From Allgaiera indica (GTDB lineage: Bacteria > Pseudomonadota > Alphaproteobacteria > Rhodobacterales > Rhodobacteraceae): 64,000 nt of DNA. The position numbers and the translations under genes are program-made. The notes below the pieces were generated by a model. The model saw only the letters and a list, made by a program, of their open reading frames with translations, made no database searches and was not told where the DNA came from. Every line of letters starts with the position of its first letter. Positions within the stretch are counted from its first letter, which is position 1. This document shows, one piece after another, positions 17,928-26,216 of the stretch. The stretch spans positions 124,001 through 188,000 of the forward strand of contig NZ_FNOB01000002.1 of assembly GCF_900106675.1 (NCBI RefSeq), written 5' to 3'.

Positions 17928-19232
17928 ATGGCCCTGGACGGCAAGCGCGACAAGACGCCCGAGATCGCCCCTTACGAGGCGCCCGAGAAGGATCTGTACG
18001 AGATCGGCGAAATGCCGCCGCTCGGCTATGTGCCGAAGCAGATGTACGCCTGGGCGATCCGGCGCGAGCGTCACGGCGAGCCCGAGGACAGTTTTCAGGT
18101 CGAGGTGGTGCCCACCTGGGAAATCGACAGCCACGAGGTGCTGGTCCTGGTGATGGCGGCGGGGGTCAACTACAATGGCATCTGGGCCGGCCTGGGCGTT
18201 CCGATCAGCCCGTTCGATGGCCACGGCGCGCCCTATCACATCGCCGGGTCCGACGCCTCGGGGATCGTCTGGGCGGTGGGCGACAAGGTCACCCGCTGGA
18301 AGGTCGGCGACGAGGTGGTGATCCACTGCAACCAGGACGACGGCGACGACGAGGAATGCAACGGCGGCGATCCGATGTTCTCGCCCTCGCAGCGGATCTG
18401 GGGATATGAGACGCCGGACGGCAGCTTCGCGCAATTCACCCGCGTGCAGGCGCAACAGCTGATGCCGCGCCCGCGCCACCTGACATGGGAGGAAAGCGCC
18501 TGCTACACGCTGACGCTGGCCACCGCCTACCGGATGCTGTTCGGCCATGAACCGCACGACCTGAAGCCCGGGCAGAACGTGCTGGTGTGGGGCGCGTCGG
18601 GGGGGCTGGGGTCCTTCGCGATCCAGCTGATCAACGCCGCCGGCGCGAATGCGATCGGGGTGATCTCGGACGAGGATAAGCGCGATTTCGTGCTGTCGCT
18701 GGGCGCCAAAGGGGTGATCAACCGCAAGGATTTCGCCTGCTGGGGGCAATTGCCGACGGTCAACACGCCCGAATACAACGCCTGGCTGAAGGAGGCGCGC
18801 AAGTTCGGCAAGGCGATCTGGGACATCACCGGCAAGGGGGTGAATGTCGACATGGTGTTCGAACACCCGGGCGAGGCGACCTTCCCGGTTTCGGCGCTGG
18901 TGTGCAAGAAGGGCGGCATGGTGGTGATCTGTGCCGGCACCACCGGCTTCAACTGCACCTTCGACGTGCGCTACATGTGGATGCACCAAAAGCGCCTGCA
19001 GGGCAGCCATTTCGCGCATCTCAAACAGGCCTCGGCCGCCAACAAGCTGATGATGGAACGCCGGATCGACCCGGCCATGTCCGAGGTCTTTCCCTGGGCC
19101 GAGATCCCGCGCGCCCATACCAAGATGCGCAAGAACGAACACAAGCCCGGCAACATGGCGGTGCTGGTGCAGGCGCCGCGGACGGGCCTGCGCACCTTCG
19201 AGGACACGCTGGAGGCCAGCAAGAGGGGATAA
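17928..19232 (+). CDS. ccr: crotonyl-CoA carboxylase/reductase
   Basis: A 434-residue zinc-independent medium-chain reductase that reductively carboxylates crotonyl-CoA to (2S)-ethylmalonyl-CoA with NADPH and CO2, the defining step of the ethylmalonyl-CoA pathway. Characteristic segments are PPLGYVPKQMYAWAIR, the GASGGLGSFAIQ nucleotide site (about residue 218 onward), the CNGGDPMFSPSQRIWGYE insertion and FEHPGEATFPVS. The ATG follows AAGAAGGAGGTACCG, a very strong ribosome site, as expected for a highly expressed enzyme. With ecm it forms the pathway core in this window. Confidence 0.96.
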   Translation: MALDGKRDKTPEIAPYEAPEKDLYEIGEMPPLGYVPKQMYAWAIRRERHGEPEDSFQVEVVPTWEIDSHEVLVLVMAAGVNYNGIWAGLGVPISPFDGHGAPYHIAGSDASGIVWAVGDKVTRWKVGDEVVIHCNQDDGDDEECNGGDPMFSPSQRIWGYETPDGSFAQFTRVQAQQLMPRPRHLTWEESACYTLTLATAYRMLFGHEPHDLKPGQNVLVWGASGGLGSFAIQLINAAGANAIGVISDEDKRDFVLSLGAKGVINRKDFACWGQLPTVNTPEYNAWLKEARKFGKAIWDITGKGVNVDMVFEHPGEATFPVSALVCKKGGMVVICAGTTGFNCTFDVRYMWMHQKRLQGSHFAHLKQASAANKLMMERRIDPAMSEVFPWAEIPRAHTKMRKNEHKPGNMAVLVQAPRTGLRTFEDTLEASKRG

Positions 19233-19660
19233 GCCCCCCCACGCGAGGCCCGCTACGCCTGCCCGTCCCGGCGGGGTGGCACTTTGCGGGGGCCGATCTC
19301 GGCGGCGACGCAGGCATCCGCCTGCGCCGTCTCGCCGTGCCGGACCGTTTCGGAAACCGGACATGGTGCGTTCCACCCATCGCGCCGTGCTTCGATCGCA
19401 GGCCAAGCCGCGCCTTCGGCGTGCAACCGCTTTCGCGCGCCGTGGAAATCGGTGTCTAGGCCTTCGTGCGGCTGGGCGGACCATCGGGCGCGGCCTGCTT
19501 CCCCGCCGGTCTTCCCGCTGATCGGCGGGGTCTCGGCCAGTCCGGTGGCGTCCTTCTTGCGACGCGCGCGGCGCGGCTTGAAGGACGGCAGAGAAATATT
19601 TTTATATCAAAGGATTGCGAACCATTCCTGAAGGTTCGCCTTCCCGCCCCGCCCGGCGTC
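19233..19660. other. 428-bp intergenic region after ccr
   Basis: It lies between convergent ccr and the helicase gene. At 19257-19290 there is a fragment resembling the end of the ~135-bp repeat in reverse orientation (GCCTGCCCGTCCCGGCGGGG). A short AT-rich patch (AATATTTTTATATCAAAGG) sits at about 19594-19612. No open frame has coding character, and I see no clear terminator. Confidence 0.5.
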
Positions 19661-21190
19661 TCAGCCGTCCTCCTGCGCCGCCAGTTCCAGCGGCGCGGCG
19701 GGCGCTTTCAGGTCCTCGACGGTCAACGCCGCCGCCGGGCGGCCCAGCCGGTTGCGCACCACCCAGAAAAGCCGATGCTCGGCCCGGGTGATCGCCACAT
19801 AGGCAAGCCGCTTCCACAGCGCCACCCCCGCCTCGTTGCGGCCGGTACGCGAGGCGGCCCAGAGGTCGGGCGCGAAGACCTGCACATTCTCCCATTGGCT
19901 GCCCTGCGCCTTGTGGATCGTCACCGCCGCGCCGTGCAGGAAGGCCGCGCCCATGCGGGCGGCGAAGGGGATGAAGGGCTCTTCCTCGTCCGGCATCTCG
20001 ATCTTGACGATCGAGGCTGCGGACACGCGCGGATCCTCGGCCCCGATCACGTGCAGGCGTGAAAAGCCGGGCTTCTTGCCGGGGCCCAGATAGATCACCT
20101 GCGCGCCCTTGATCAGCCCCCGCGCCTCCAGATCGATGCGCTTCTTGCGGTGCTTCAACGGCAGCTCGATCCCGTCGCAGATCAGCGGCTCTCCGGGTAG
20201 CAGGGCGTCGGCCGGCGCGCCGTAGGCCGCGCGGAAGGCGTGGATCAGCCGGATGCGGGTGGCGTTGCGCCACACCAGTACCGGCGAGCGCGCCATCAGC
20301 TCGGCCTCGACCCGCTCGGCCATCACCACGCGGTCGTCGCGGGCGGCGGCCTCTCGGATCATCTGCTCGAAATCGCTGAACTCCAGCGCCGGATCGGCCA
20401 GCGCATGGGCCAGATCGAGGATCGGGTTGTCCTCGGCCTGGCGGTGGATGCGGTGAAGCTCGAGCTTCCGCGCCGGGGTGAAGCGGTCGAAGACCATCTC
20501 GCCGGACTGGCCGACGGGGGCCAGCTGCGCCGGGTCGCCGAAAAGAACGAGGGTTGGGAAGATCTCCTTCAGATCCTCGAACTGCTTGTCATCGAGCATC
20601 GAGCTTTCATCGACGAAGCCGATATCCAGCGGGTCCTCGCGCCGCTTCCAGCCCCGGATGAAGTCAGAGCCGCGCAGGCCAGCCGACGCCAGGGCGCCGG
20701 GCACCGATTTGACGGCATCATAGAAGGCTTGGGCGCGGTCGAGCGCGGCCTCGGTCAGGCCCTCGATCTCGGGGCGGTCGCCGTTGCCGGCCAGCCATTC
20801 GGCGATCTTCTCGTATTCGGGGTCATAGACCGGGGTGTAGAGGATGCGGTGGATCGTGGTCGCGGGCACGCCTCGGTTGCGCAGCACGCTGGCCGCCTTG
20901 TTGGTCGGCGCCAGCACCGCCAGCGTGCGGCGTTCGCGCCGGCGGCGGCCCTCGTAATCGCCCGAGACGATCTCGACGCCGGCCTCGACCAGCCCGTCGA
21001 CCAGACGCGCCAGAAGCATGGTCTTGCCCGATCCCGCCTTGCCCACCACCGCCAGCACGCTGGCCGCGCCCGAGACATCGGGGATCAGCGCGCCCGCGTC
21101 GACATCGACACCCGCGCCGCGCAGAAGGTCGGCGATACGGTCCCAGGCCTCGGCCTGGTCTTCGGAGAAGGTAAGGGAGGGCGCGTTCAT
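19661..21190 (-). CDS. RecD-like ATP-dependent DNA helicase (AAA_30 / UvrD_C_2)
   Basis: A 509-residue superfamily 1B helicase. Walker A is VVGKAGSGKTMLL (about residues 48-60), followed by the motif Ia phrase LAPTNKAASVLR, Walker B DIGFVDESSML, the FGDPAQLAPVG motif III, and a UvrD_C_2-type C-terminus with TIHKAQGSQWENV and LAYVAITRAEHRLFWV. It lacks a RecB/RecC neighbourhood, so it is a stand-alone RecD2/Dda-like helicase, probably for DNA repair or replication restart. The gene ends convergently with ccr; the function is known only at family level. Confidence 0.88.
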   Translation of the reverse strand: MNAPSLTFSEDQAEAWDRIADLLRGAGVDVDAGALIPDVSGAASVLAVVGKAGSGKTMLLARLVDGLVEAGVEIVSGDYEGRRRRERRTLAVLAPTNKAASVLRNRGVPATTIHRILYTPVYDPEYEKIAEWLAGNGDRPEIEGLTEAALDRAQAFYDAVKSVPGALASAGLRGSDFIRGWKRREDPLDIGFVDESSMLDDKQFEDLKEIFPTLVLFGDPAQLAPVGQSGEMVFDRFTPARKLELHRIHRQAEDNPILDLAHALADPALEFSDFEQMIREAAARDDRVVMAERVEAELMARSPVLVWRNATRIRLIHAFRAAYGAPADALLPGEPLICDGIELPLKHRKKRIDLEARGLIKGAQVIYLGPGKKPGFSRLHVIGAEDPRVSAASIVKIEMPDEEEPFIPFAARMGAAFLHGAAVTIHKAQGSQWENVQVFAPDLWAASRTGRNEAGVALWKRLAYVAITRAEHRLFWVVRNRLGRPAAALTVEDLKAPAAPLELAAQEDG

Positions 21191-21283
21191 GGCGCGAGAC
21201 TAGGCGAGGTGGACGGCCGGCACCAGACGCCGCGGGCGTATTTGGGGAACAATGAAAGGGGGGGCGCAAAGGACCCGGAATGC

Positions 21284-21315
21284 AAAAAGGGCCGGAGGTC
21301 ACCCCCCGGCCCCTT
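21284..21315 (-). terminator. intrinsic terminator of the BI-1 family gene
   Basis: On the minus strand, AAGGGGCCGG... pairs with ...CCGGCCCTT with one bulge, followed directly by a run of five T (complement of 21284-21288). It begins 20 bases after the stop of the gene at 21335. Confidence 0.7.
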
Positions 21316-21334
21316 GGTTCGGTCATCGGCCCCG

Positions 21335-22078
21335 TCAGTTCCGGTTGCCCATGAATTGCAGCAGGAACATGAACAGGTTGATGAAGTCGAGGTAGAGCCG
21401 CAGCGCGCCCATGATCGCCGACTTGCCCAGCCATTCCTGATCGCCAGACTCGGCCATCTGGATGTATTGGGTCTTGATCGACTGGGTGTCGAACGCGGTC
21501 AGCCCCGCGAAGATCAGCACGCCCAGCACCGAGACCGCGAACATCAGCGCGCTCGACTGCAGGAAGATGTTGACCACCGAAGCCACCAGAATGCCGATCA
21601 GGCCCATCAGCAGGAAGGTGCCCAGGCCCGAAAGGTCGCGCTTCGTGGTGTAGCCGTAGAGGCTGAGCCCCGCGAAGGCGATCGAGGTGACCAGGAAGGT
21701 CTGCGCGATCGAGATGCCGGTGAAGGCGATGAAGATCCAGCTGATCGACAGGCCCATGGCGGCCGCGAAGGCGTAGAAGAACAACTGCGCGCCGGCATAG
21801 GAGAGCCGGTTGATCGCGGCGCCGAAGGCGAAGACCATGATCAGCGGCAGGAACATCGCGACCCAGCCCAGGATGGTCATCTGCCCGGTGGCCACGTTGC
21901 GGAACACGCTCATCAATGCGGGCGTGGTGCCGACGGCCCAGGCGACCGCCGCGGTCAGCAGCAGGCCGACGGACATCAGCCCGTAGACCTTGTTCATGTG
22001 GGCACGAAGGCCCTCGTCGATCCGCGCACCGGCGCGGGCGCCAGCCCCAACCGTGCGGATCGTCTCATAGTCAGCCAT
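21335..22078 (-). CDS. Bax inhibitor-1/YccA family membrane protein
   Basis: A 247-residue integral membrane protein with seven predicted hydrophobic segments after a soluble N-terminus (MADYETIRTVGAGARAG). Family marks are HMNKVYGLMSVGLLLTA, the ISWIFIAFTGISIAQTFLVT region (quoted in part) and the C-terminal TAFDTQSIK-x-LYLDFINLFMFLLQ pattern. BI-1/YccA proteins in bacteria interact with FtsH and influence membrane protein turnover or calcium leak; the role here is by family. The ATG at 22076-22078 is used, although a longer frame exists upstream. It ends in a good terminator. Confidence 0.9.
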   Translation of the reverse strand: MADYETIRTVGAGARAGARIDEGLRAHMNKVYGLMSVGLLLTAAVAWAVGTTPALMSVFRNVATGQMTILGWVAMFLPLIMVFAFGAAINRLSYAGAQLFFYAFAAAMGLSISWIFIAFTGISIAQTFLVTSIAFAGLSLYGYTTKRDLSGLGTFLLMGLIGILVASVVNIFLQSSALMFAVSVLGVLIFAGLTAFDTQSIKTQYIQMAESGDQEWLGKSAIMGALRLYLDFINLFMFLLQFMGNRN

Positions 22079-22271
22079 GGAAAGCCTCCATCTATGTCCC
22101 CGAAGCGGCCCTCCGGCGGAGGGCCTATTTCCTGAGATCAATATCGGGAAGCCGCGCGCCGTTTTCAAGCTTTTCAGTCGGACAAAGCGTTTCCAAACCG
22201 CACCTTCACCCGGTTCGCCCGGGTTTGTGACCCCCAGCGCGCCCCGGACGGGCGCTTCCGGCGCGGCGGGC

Positions 22272-22502
22272 CTAGCGCCGCCAATAGGCCGGAACGTCCC
22301 AGACCGGGCGAGCGGCCTCGGCCTGGGCCTGGGTCCGGGTTAGGCCTATATCTGCCAGCGCGCGGTCGTCGAGCCGGGCCAGAATGTTCCGTTCGCGACG
22401 CAGCGCAAGGGCCCGCCTGGCAAGGCCAGCCAGCCGGGCCAGAGGGTGGGTCGCATGTGCGCTGCGGACTGCAACGCCCGAAGTGTGAACCGAGGTCGTC
22501 AT
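22272..22502 (-). CDS. DUF1127 (YjiS-like) small protein
   Basis: A 76-residue basic protein whose C-terminal half matches DUF1127: LARLDDRALADIGLTRTQAQ, then EAARPVWDVPAYWRR. In alphaproteobacteria such small arginine-rich proteins have been tied to RNA handling and nutrient-stress adaptation, mostly for shorter family members. The ATG at 22500-22502 is chosen because GAAGG lies about 7 bases upstream. An in-frame ATG at 22509-22511 overlaps that ribosome site. It is divergent from a LysR regulator gene. Confidence 0.85.
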   Translation of the reverse strand: MTTSVHTSGVAVRSAHATHPLARLAGLARRALALRRERNILARLDDRALADIGLTRTQAQAEAARPVWDVPAYWRR

Positions 22503-22546
22503 CGCCGTCATCCTTCGCAAATCGTGGGGGTTCTGTCAGTTATCAT

Positions 22547-22572
22547 TCCCTCTGTTGATCAATATGGAGGGA
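22547..22572. promoter_or_regulatory. palindrome between DUF1127 gene and LysR regulator
   Basis: TCCCTC-TG-TTGATCAA-TATG-GAGGGA: outer arms TCCCTC/GAGGGA enclose the perfect palindrome TTGATCAA. It lies in the divergent promoter, where a LysR-type protein would bind. A second perfect palindrome TTAAATATTTAA follows at 22577-22588. Confidence 0.5.
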
Positions 22573-22626
22573 TCGCTTAAATATTTAAAATGAATGATTT
22601 TGAGATTATACATCACAAAGGATGAT

Positions 22627-23487
22627 ATGTTGCGCAATCTCGATCTGACCGCCCTGCGGTCCTTCGCCGCGGTGGCCGATTCCGGCGGCGTGACCCGGGC
22701 GGCCGGGTTTCTGAACCTCACGCAATCGGCGGTCTCGATGCAGATCAAGCGGCTGGAGGAATCGCTTGGCGTGCAGTTGCTGAACCGCGCCGGGCGGGGC
22801 GTCGCGCTGACTGCGGCGGGCGAGCAGATGCTGGGCTATGCGCGCCGGCTGCTGCAGACCAACGACGAGGCGGTGGCGCGGCTGACCGGCGACGCCTTTG
22901 AGGGCGAGGTGACGATCGGGGTGCCCTCGGACATCGTCTATCCGGCGATCCCGAAAGTGCTGAAACGCTTCCATGCCGAATACCCGCGCATCCGGGTGAC
23001 GCTGATCTCTTCCTATACCCGGCGACTCAAGGCCTTGTTCGCGCGGGGCGATTGCGATCTGATCCTGACCACCGAGAACAGCATCGGACCCGAGGGCGAG
23101 ACGCTGATCGAACTGCCGCTGATCTGGATCGGGGCGCCGGGCGGACAGGCCTGGCGCCAGCGCCCCCTGCCCCTGGCCTTCGAATACAGCAGCATCTTTC
23201 GCAGCGGCGTGCAGGAAGCATTGGACCGGGCCGGGATCGACTGGATCATGGCGGTGGAATCGGATTCCACCCGGTCGATCGAGGCCTCGGTCAGCGCCGA
23301 TCTGGCGGTCGATGTGCTTGTGGAGGGGGCCGAGCCGAAATATCTGGAACGCATCCAGCATGGCGGCGCGCTGCCCGATCTGGCGCGCACACAGATCAAC
23401 CTGTACACGCCGGCCGCCGCCGGATCCGGCGTGACCGCCCTGGCCGCCGATCTCATTCGCCAGACCTATCGCGCGCTGAAGGCGTGA
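22627..23487 (+). CDS. LysR-family transcriptional regulator
   Basis: A 286-residue LysR-type regulator. The winged helix-turn-helix occupies about residues 4-62, with LTQSAVSMQIKRLEESLGVQ and the typical LLNRAGRGVALTAAGE. A type 2 periplasmic-binding-like effector domain follows (VTIGVPSDIVYPAIPKVLKR). The ATG at 22627 has AAGGAT upstream. The target is unknown; the divergent DUF1127 gene or the convergent oxidoreductase are candidates. The palindrome at 22547-22572 is a plausible autoregulatory site. Confidence 0.92.
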   Translation: MLRNLDLTALRSFAAVADSGGVTRAAGFLNLTQSAVSMQIKRLEESLGVQLLNRAGRGVALTAAGEQMLGYARRLLQTNDEAVARLTGDAFEGEVTIGVPSDIVYPAIPKVLKRFHAEYPRIRVTLISSYTRRLKALFARGDCDLILTTENSIGPEGETLIELPLIWIGAPGGQAWRQRPLPLAFEYSSIFRSGVQEALDRAGIDWIMAVESDSTRSIEASVSADLAVDVLVEGAEPKYLERIQHGGALPDLARTQINLYTPAAAGSGVTALAADLIRQTYRALKA

Positions 23488-24447
23488 TCAGGGCGTGATC
23501 ACGACCTTGCCGGTGGATTTGCGGCTGCGCAGCAATTCCATGCCCTCGGCGGCGCGCTCCAGCGGCAGGCGGTGGCTGATGTGGGGGTGCAGGCGCCCCT
23601 GCGCATGCCAGCGGTACAGCTGGGCCAGGCTGTCGGTCACCACCTGCGGGCGGAAGGCCATGTAGCCGCCCCAGTAGAAGCCGATCGCGGTGAGGTTCTT
23701 GACCAGAAGCAGGTTCGAAGGGATCTGCGGCACCTCGCCGCTGGCGAAGCCGATGGTGATCAGGCGGCCCTCGGGGCGGGTGGCGCGCAGGGCGGCCATG
23801 AACTGATCGCCGCCCACCGGGTCATAAACCACGTCGCAGCCGCCCAGATCCTTCACCGCCTGGCGGATGTCCTGCGCGTCACTGTCGATCAGATGATCGG
23901 CCCCGGCGGCCTTCGCGACCTGCAGCTTCGCCGCACCCCGCGCACAGGCGATCACCCGCGCGCCCATCAGCTTGCCGATCTCGACCGCGGTCAGGCCTAC
24001 GCCGCCGGCGGCGCCCAGCACCAAGAGCGTCTCGCCCGACGCCAGCCGCGCGCGATGCGACAGCGCCACATGGCTGGTGCCATAGGCCACCGGAAAGGCC
24101 GCCGCCTCTTCGAAGGACATCGTATCGGCCAGCGGAAGGCAACGATCGGCCGGCACCACCGCATAATCGGCGAGCCCGCCGCGGCCGCCGAATGCGCCCA
24201 CCCGCGTGCCGGGAGCCGGCCCGGCGACACCCTCTCCCAAGGCATCGACGATGCCCGAAATCTCCATCCCCAGGGTGAAGGGAAGCGGCGGGCGTTCCTG
24301 GTATTCGCCGGTGACCATCAGCAGATCGGCAAAATTCAACCCGCAGGCCGCCACCTTCAGCCGCAGCTCTCCCGGCCCCGGCTGTGGCAAATCGACTTCG
24401 TTCATCTCGGGGGTCTTGCCATATTCGGTGACCTGAAAGGCGCGCAT
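23488..24447 (-). CDS. NADPH:quinone oxidoreductase-like MDR protein
   Basis: A 319-residue zinc-free medium-chain dehydrogenase/reductase. Signatures are LKVAACGLNFADLLMVTGEY, the nucleotide-binding LVLGAAGGVGLTAVEIGK (about residues 140-158) and YDPVGGDQF. Family members reduce quinones or enoyl thioesters; the substrate is unknown. The ATG at 24445-24447 follows GAGGAAGAG. It converges with the LysR gene, with the stop two bases past it. A related but distinct protein is encoded at 47287. Confidence 0.88.
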   Translation of the reverse strand: MRAFQVTEYGKTPEMNEVDLPQPGPGELRLKVAACGLNFADLLMVTGEYQERPPLPFTLGMEISGIVDALGEGVAGPAPGTRVGAFGGRGGLADYAVVPADRCLPLADTMSFEEAAAFPVAYGTSHVALSHRARLASGETLLVLGAAGGVGLTAVEIGKLMGARVIACARGAAKLQVAKAAGADHLIDSDAQDIRQAVKDLGGCDVVYDPVGGDQFMAALRATRPEGRLITIGFASGEVPQIPSNLLLVKNLTAIGFYWGGYMAFRPQVVTDSLAQLYRWHAQGRLHPHISHRLPLERAAEGMELLRSRKSTGKVVITP

Positions 24448-24816
24448 CTCTTCCTCCGTGCTGGTGCGAAAACCTAGCCGCCGCCGGACGCCTTGACCAG
24501 AGGCTGGCGCCGCTCTGGCCGCCATGGGAGGCCGCCTCTTGGTTGCATTTCGCAGCGAACTCCCGCCAAAGTTGCGAATTGAGTTGCAAAATGCGAACTT
24601 TTTATGAGATTGTGGATAATTGTTTCAGTACCGGAGGCCGCGGCGATCTCCTTTCTGGCGATTTCAGTGGGAATCTGCGCCCCTCTAACGGATATTTAGT
24701 ATAGTAACGGCCAAATTTGTCGTATGCGGCCTTTTGCGCGGAAGTTGGAACGAGAATTGCTTTTATACTTGTATTAGGACGACAATTCGATTCATTCGAC
24801 ACTCCGGAGGAAGACC
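24448..24816. other. AT-rich 369-bp intergenic region upstream of XRE gene
   Basis: It is clearly more AT-rich than its surroundings from about 24560 to 24790. It contains TTGCGAA (24574-24580), TTGCAAAA (24586-24593) and TGCGAA (24594-24599), a cluster of similar short motifs that could be a regulator-binding region. Several possible -10-like hexamers (TATACT near 24764) precede the XRE gene. No open frame looks coding. Confidence 0.5.
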
Positions 24817-25182
24817 ATGAAACACCCCGTTGACGCGCATGTCGGCAAACGTATCCGGCACCGCCGCTGGATGGTGGGCATGACCCAGCAGCAGTTGGCC
24901 GATCAGGTCGGGATCAAGTTCCAGCAGATCCAGAAATACGAAACCGGCATGAACCGCGTCAGCGCTTCGCGTCTGTGGGATATCGCGGCCTCGCTGAGCG
25001 TGCCGATCAGCTTCTTCTTCGAGGGACTCGACGATCAGCGCGAAAGCCAAGGCAAGGTCGAGGGCGACATTCTTGCCGACAAGGAGGCGCTGGAACTGGT
25101 GCGCTCCTACTATGCCATTCCCGAACAGCAGCGCCGGCGCCTGTTCGATCTGGCCCGGGTGCTGAGCGACGACGTCGCCTGA
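24817..25182 (+). CDS. XRE-family helix-turn-helix regulator
   Basis: A 121-residue DNA-binding protein. The XRE/Cro HTH spans about residues 9-63 (GKRIRHRRWMVGMTQQQLAD, then VGIKFQQIQKYETGMNRV). A short C-terminal helical part ends RRRLFDLARVLSDDVA. This type, with FFFEGLDD after the HTH, is common in Rhodobacterales, and its regulon is not known to me. The ATG follows CCGGAGGAAGACC. It precedes hisN by 71 bases and could be co-transcribed with it. Confidence 0.9.
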   Translation: MKHPVDAHVGKRIRHRRWMVGMTQQQLADQVGIKFQQIQKYETGMNRVSASRLWDIAASLSVPISFFFEGLDDQRESQGKVEGDILADKEALELVRSYYAIPEQQRRRLFDLARVLSDDVA

Positions 25183-25253
25183 AAGGCCGAACCGCTTGAC
25201 CCCGAGCACATGCCCCGGTAACGCCGCGGCAGGGTCAGACGGGGAGACCGGGC

Positions 25254-26054
25254 ATGCCAAGACTGACGGATGGGCAACGCGACGCGGCGCTGGCGCTGGC
25301 ACACCACTTGGCCGACGCGGCGCGCGAGGAAACGCTGGCCCATTTCCGCAGCCCCGGTCTGGGTGCCGACAGCAAGCTGAACGAGGGCTTCGATCCGGTC
25401 ACGATCGCCGACCGGGCGGCCGAGGAACGGATGCGCGCGATCCTGGCAGCCCAGCGCCCGCAAGATGCGGTGCTGGGCGAGGAAACCGGCGCCAGCGAGG
25501 GCACCTCGGGGCTGACCTGGGTGCTGGACCCGATCGACGGCACGCGGGGCTATCTTTCGGGCACCCCGACATGGGGGGTGCTGATCGCGCTGTCGGATCG
25601 CGATGGGCCGTTCCTGGGGATCATCGACCAGCCCTATATCGGGGAACGCTTCGTCGGCGCGCCGGGGCTGGCGCGGATGACCGGCCCGCGCGGGGCAGTC
25701 ACGCTGAAGACCCGCCCCGCCCGGCCGATGGCCGAGGCGATCGTCTTCACCACTTTCCCCGAAGTCGGCACGCCCGAGGACGGCGCCGCCTTCCGGCGCG
25801 TTTCGCGCGCCGCCCGGCTGACGCGCTACGGGATGGACTGCTATGCCTATGCCCTGCTGGCCGCCGGGCAGATCGACCTGGTGATCGAGGCAGGCCTGCA
25901 GCCCTACGACATTCAGGCGCCGATCGCGGTGATCGAGGCCGCCGGCGGCATTGTCACCGACTGGCAGGGCGGCCCGGCCCATATGGGCGGCCGGGCGCTT
26001 GCCGCCGCCAACCCCGCCATCCATGCCGAGGCGCTGGCCCTGCTGAACGCCTAG
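25254..26054 (+). CDS. hisN: histidinol-phosphatase, inositol-monophosphatase type
   Basis: A 266-residue Mg2+-dependent phosphatase of the IMPase superfamily, taking histidinol phosphate to histidinol in histidine synthesis. The metal sites are visible: GEET (E76, E77), DPIDGTRGYLSG (D92, D95) and the late QPYDIQAPIAVIEAAGG. The DGTRGYLSGTPTWG wording distinguishes HisN from SuhB-type inositol phosphatases, which usually have DGTxNF. The length is typical. No other his gene is in the window. Confidence 0.9.
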   Translation: MPRLTDGQRDAALALAHHLADAAREETLAHFRSPGLGADSKLNEGFDPVTIADRAAEERMRAILAAQRPQDAVLGEETGASEGTSGLTWVLDPIDGTRGYLSGTPTWGVLIALSDRDGPFLGIIDQPYIGERFVGAPGLARMTGPRGAVTLKTRPARPMAEAIVFTTFPEVGTPEDGAAFRRVSRAARLTRYGMDCYAYALLAAGQIDLVIEAGLQPYDIQAPIAVIEAAGGIVTDWQGGPAHMGGRALAAANPAIHAEALALLNA

Positions 26055-26216
26055 CCTGCGGCCGATCGAACCGGCTTGCCGCATCCATTTCGCCGGCCTC
26101 TCTTGCCCCCTGCCCCCCTCACCTGATACGAAACGCCCCGCGACCGCGTTCTTTGCCTCTTTCCGGCGGTGCGTTTCACACAGGACGAAGGGGGTAGATG
26201 CCTGTGTGAGGATCCC

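Noticed and set aside
24602-24802. 66-residue minus-strand frame in the AT-rich gap before the XRE gene
   Set aside because: No ribosome site, no family resemblance, and it lies across the likely XRE promoter.
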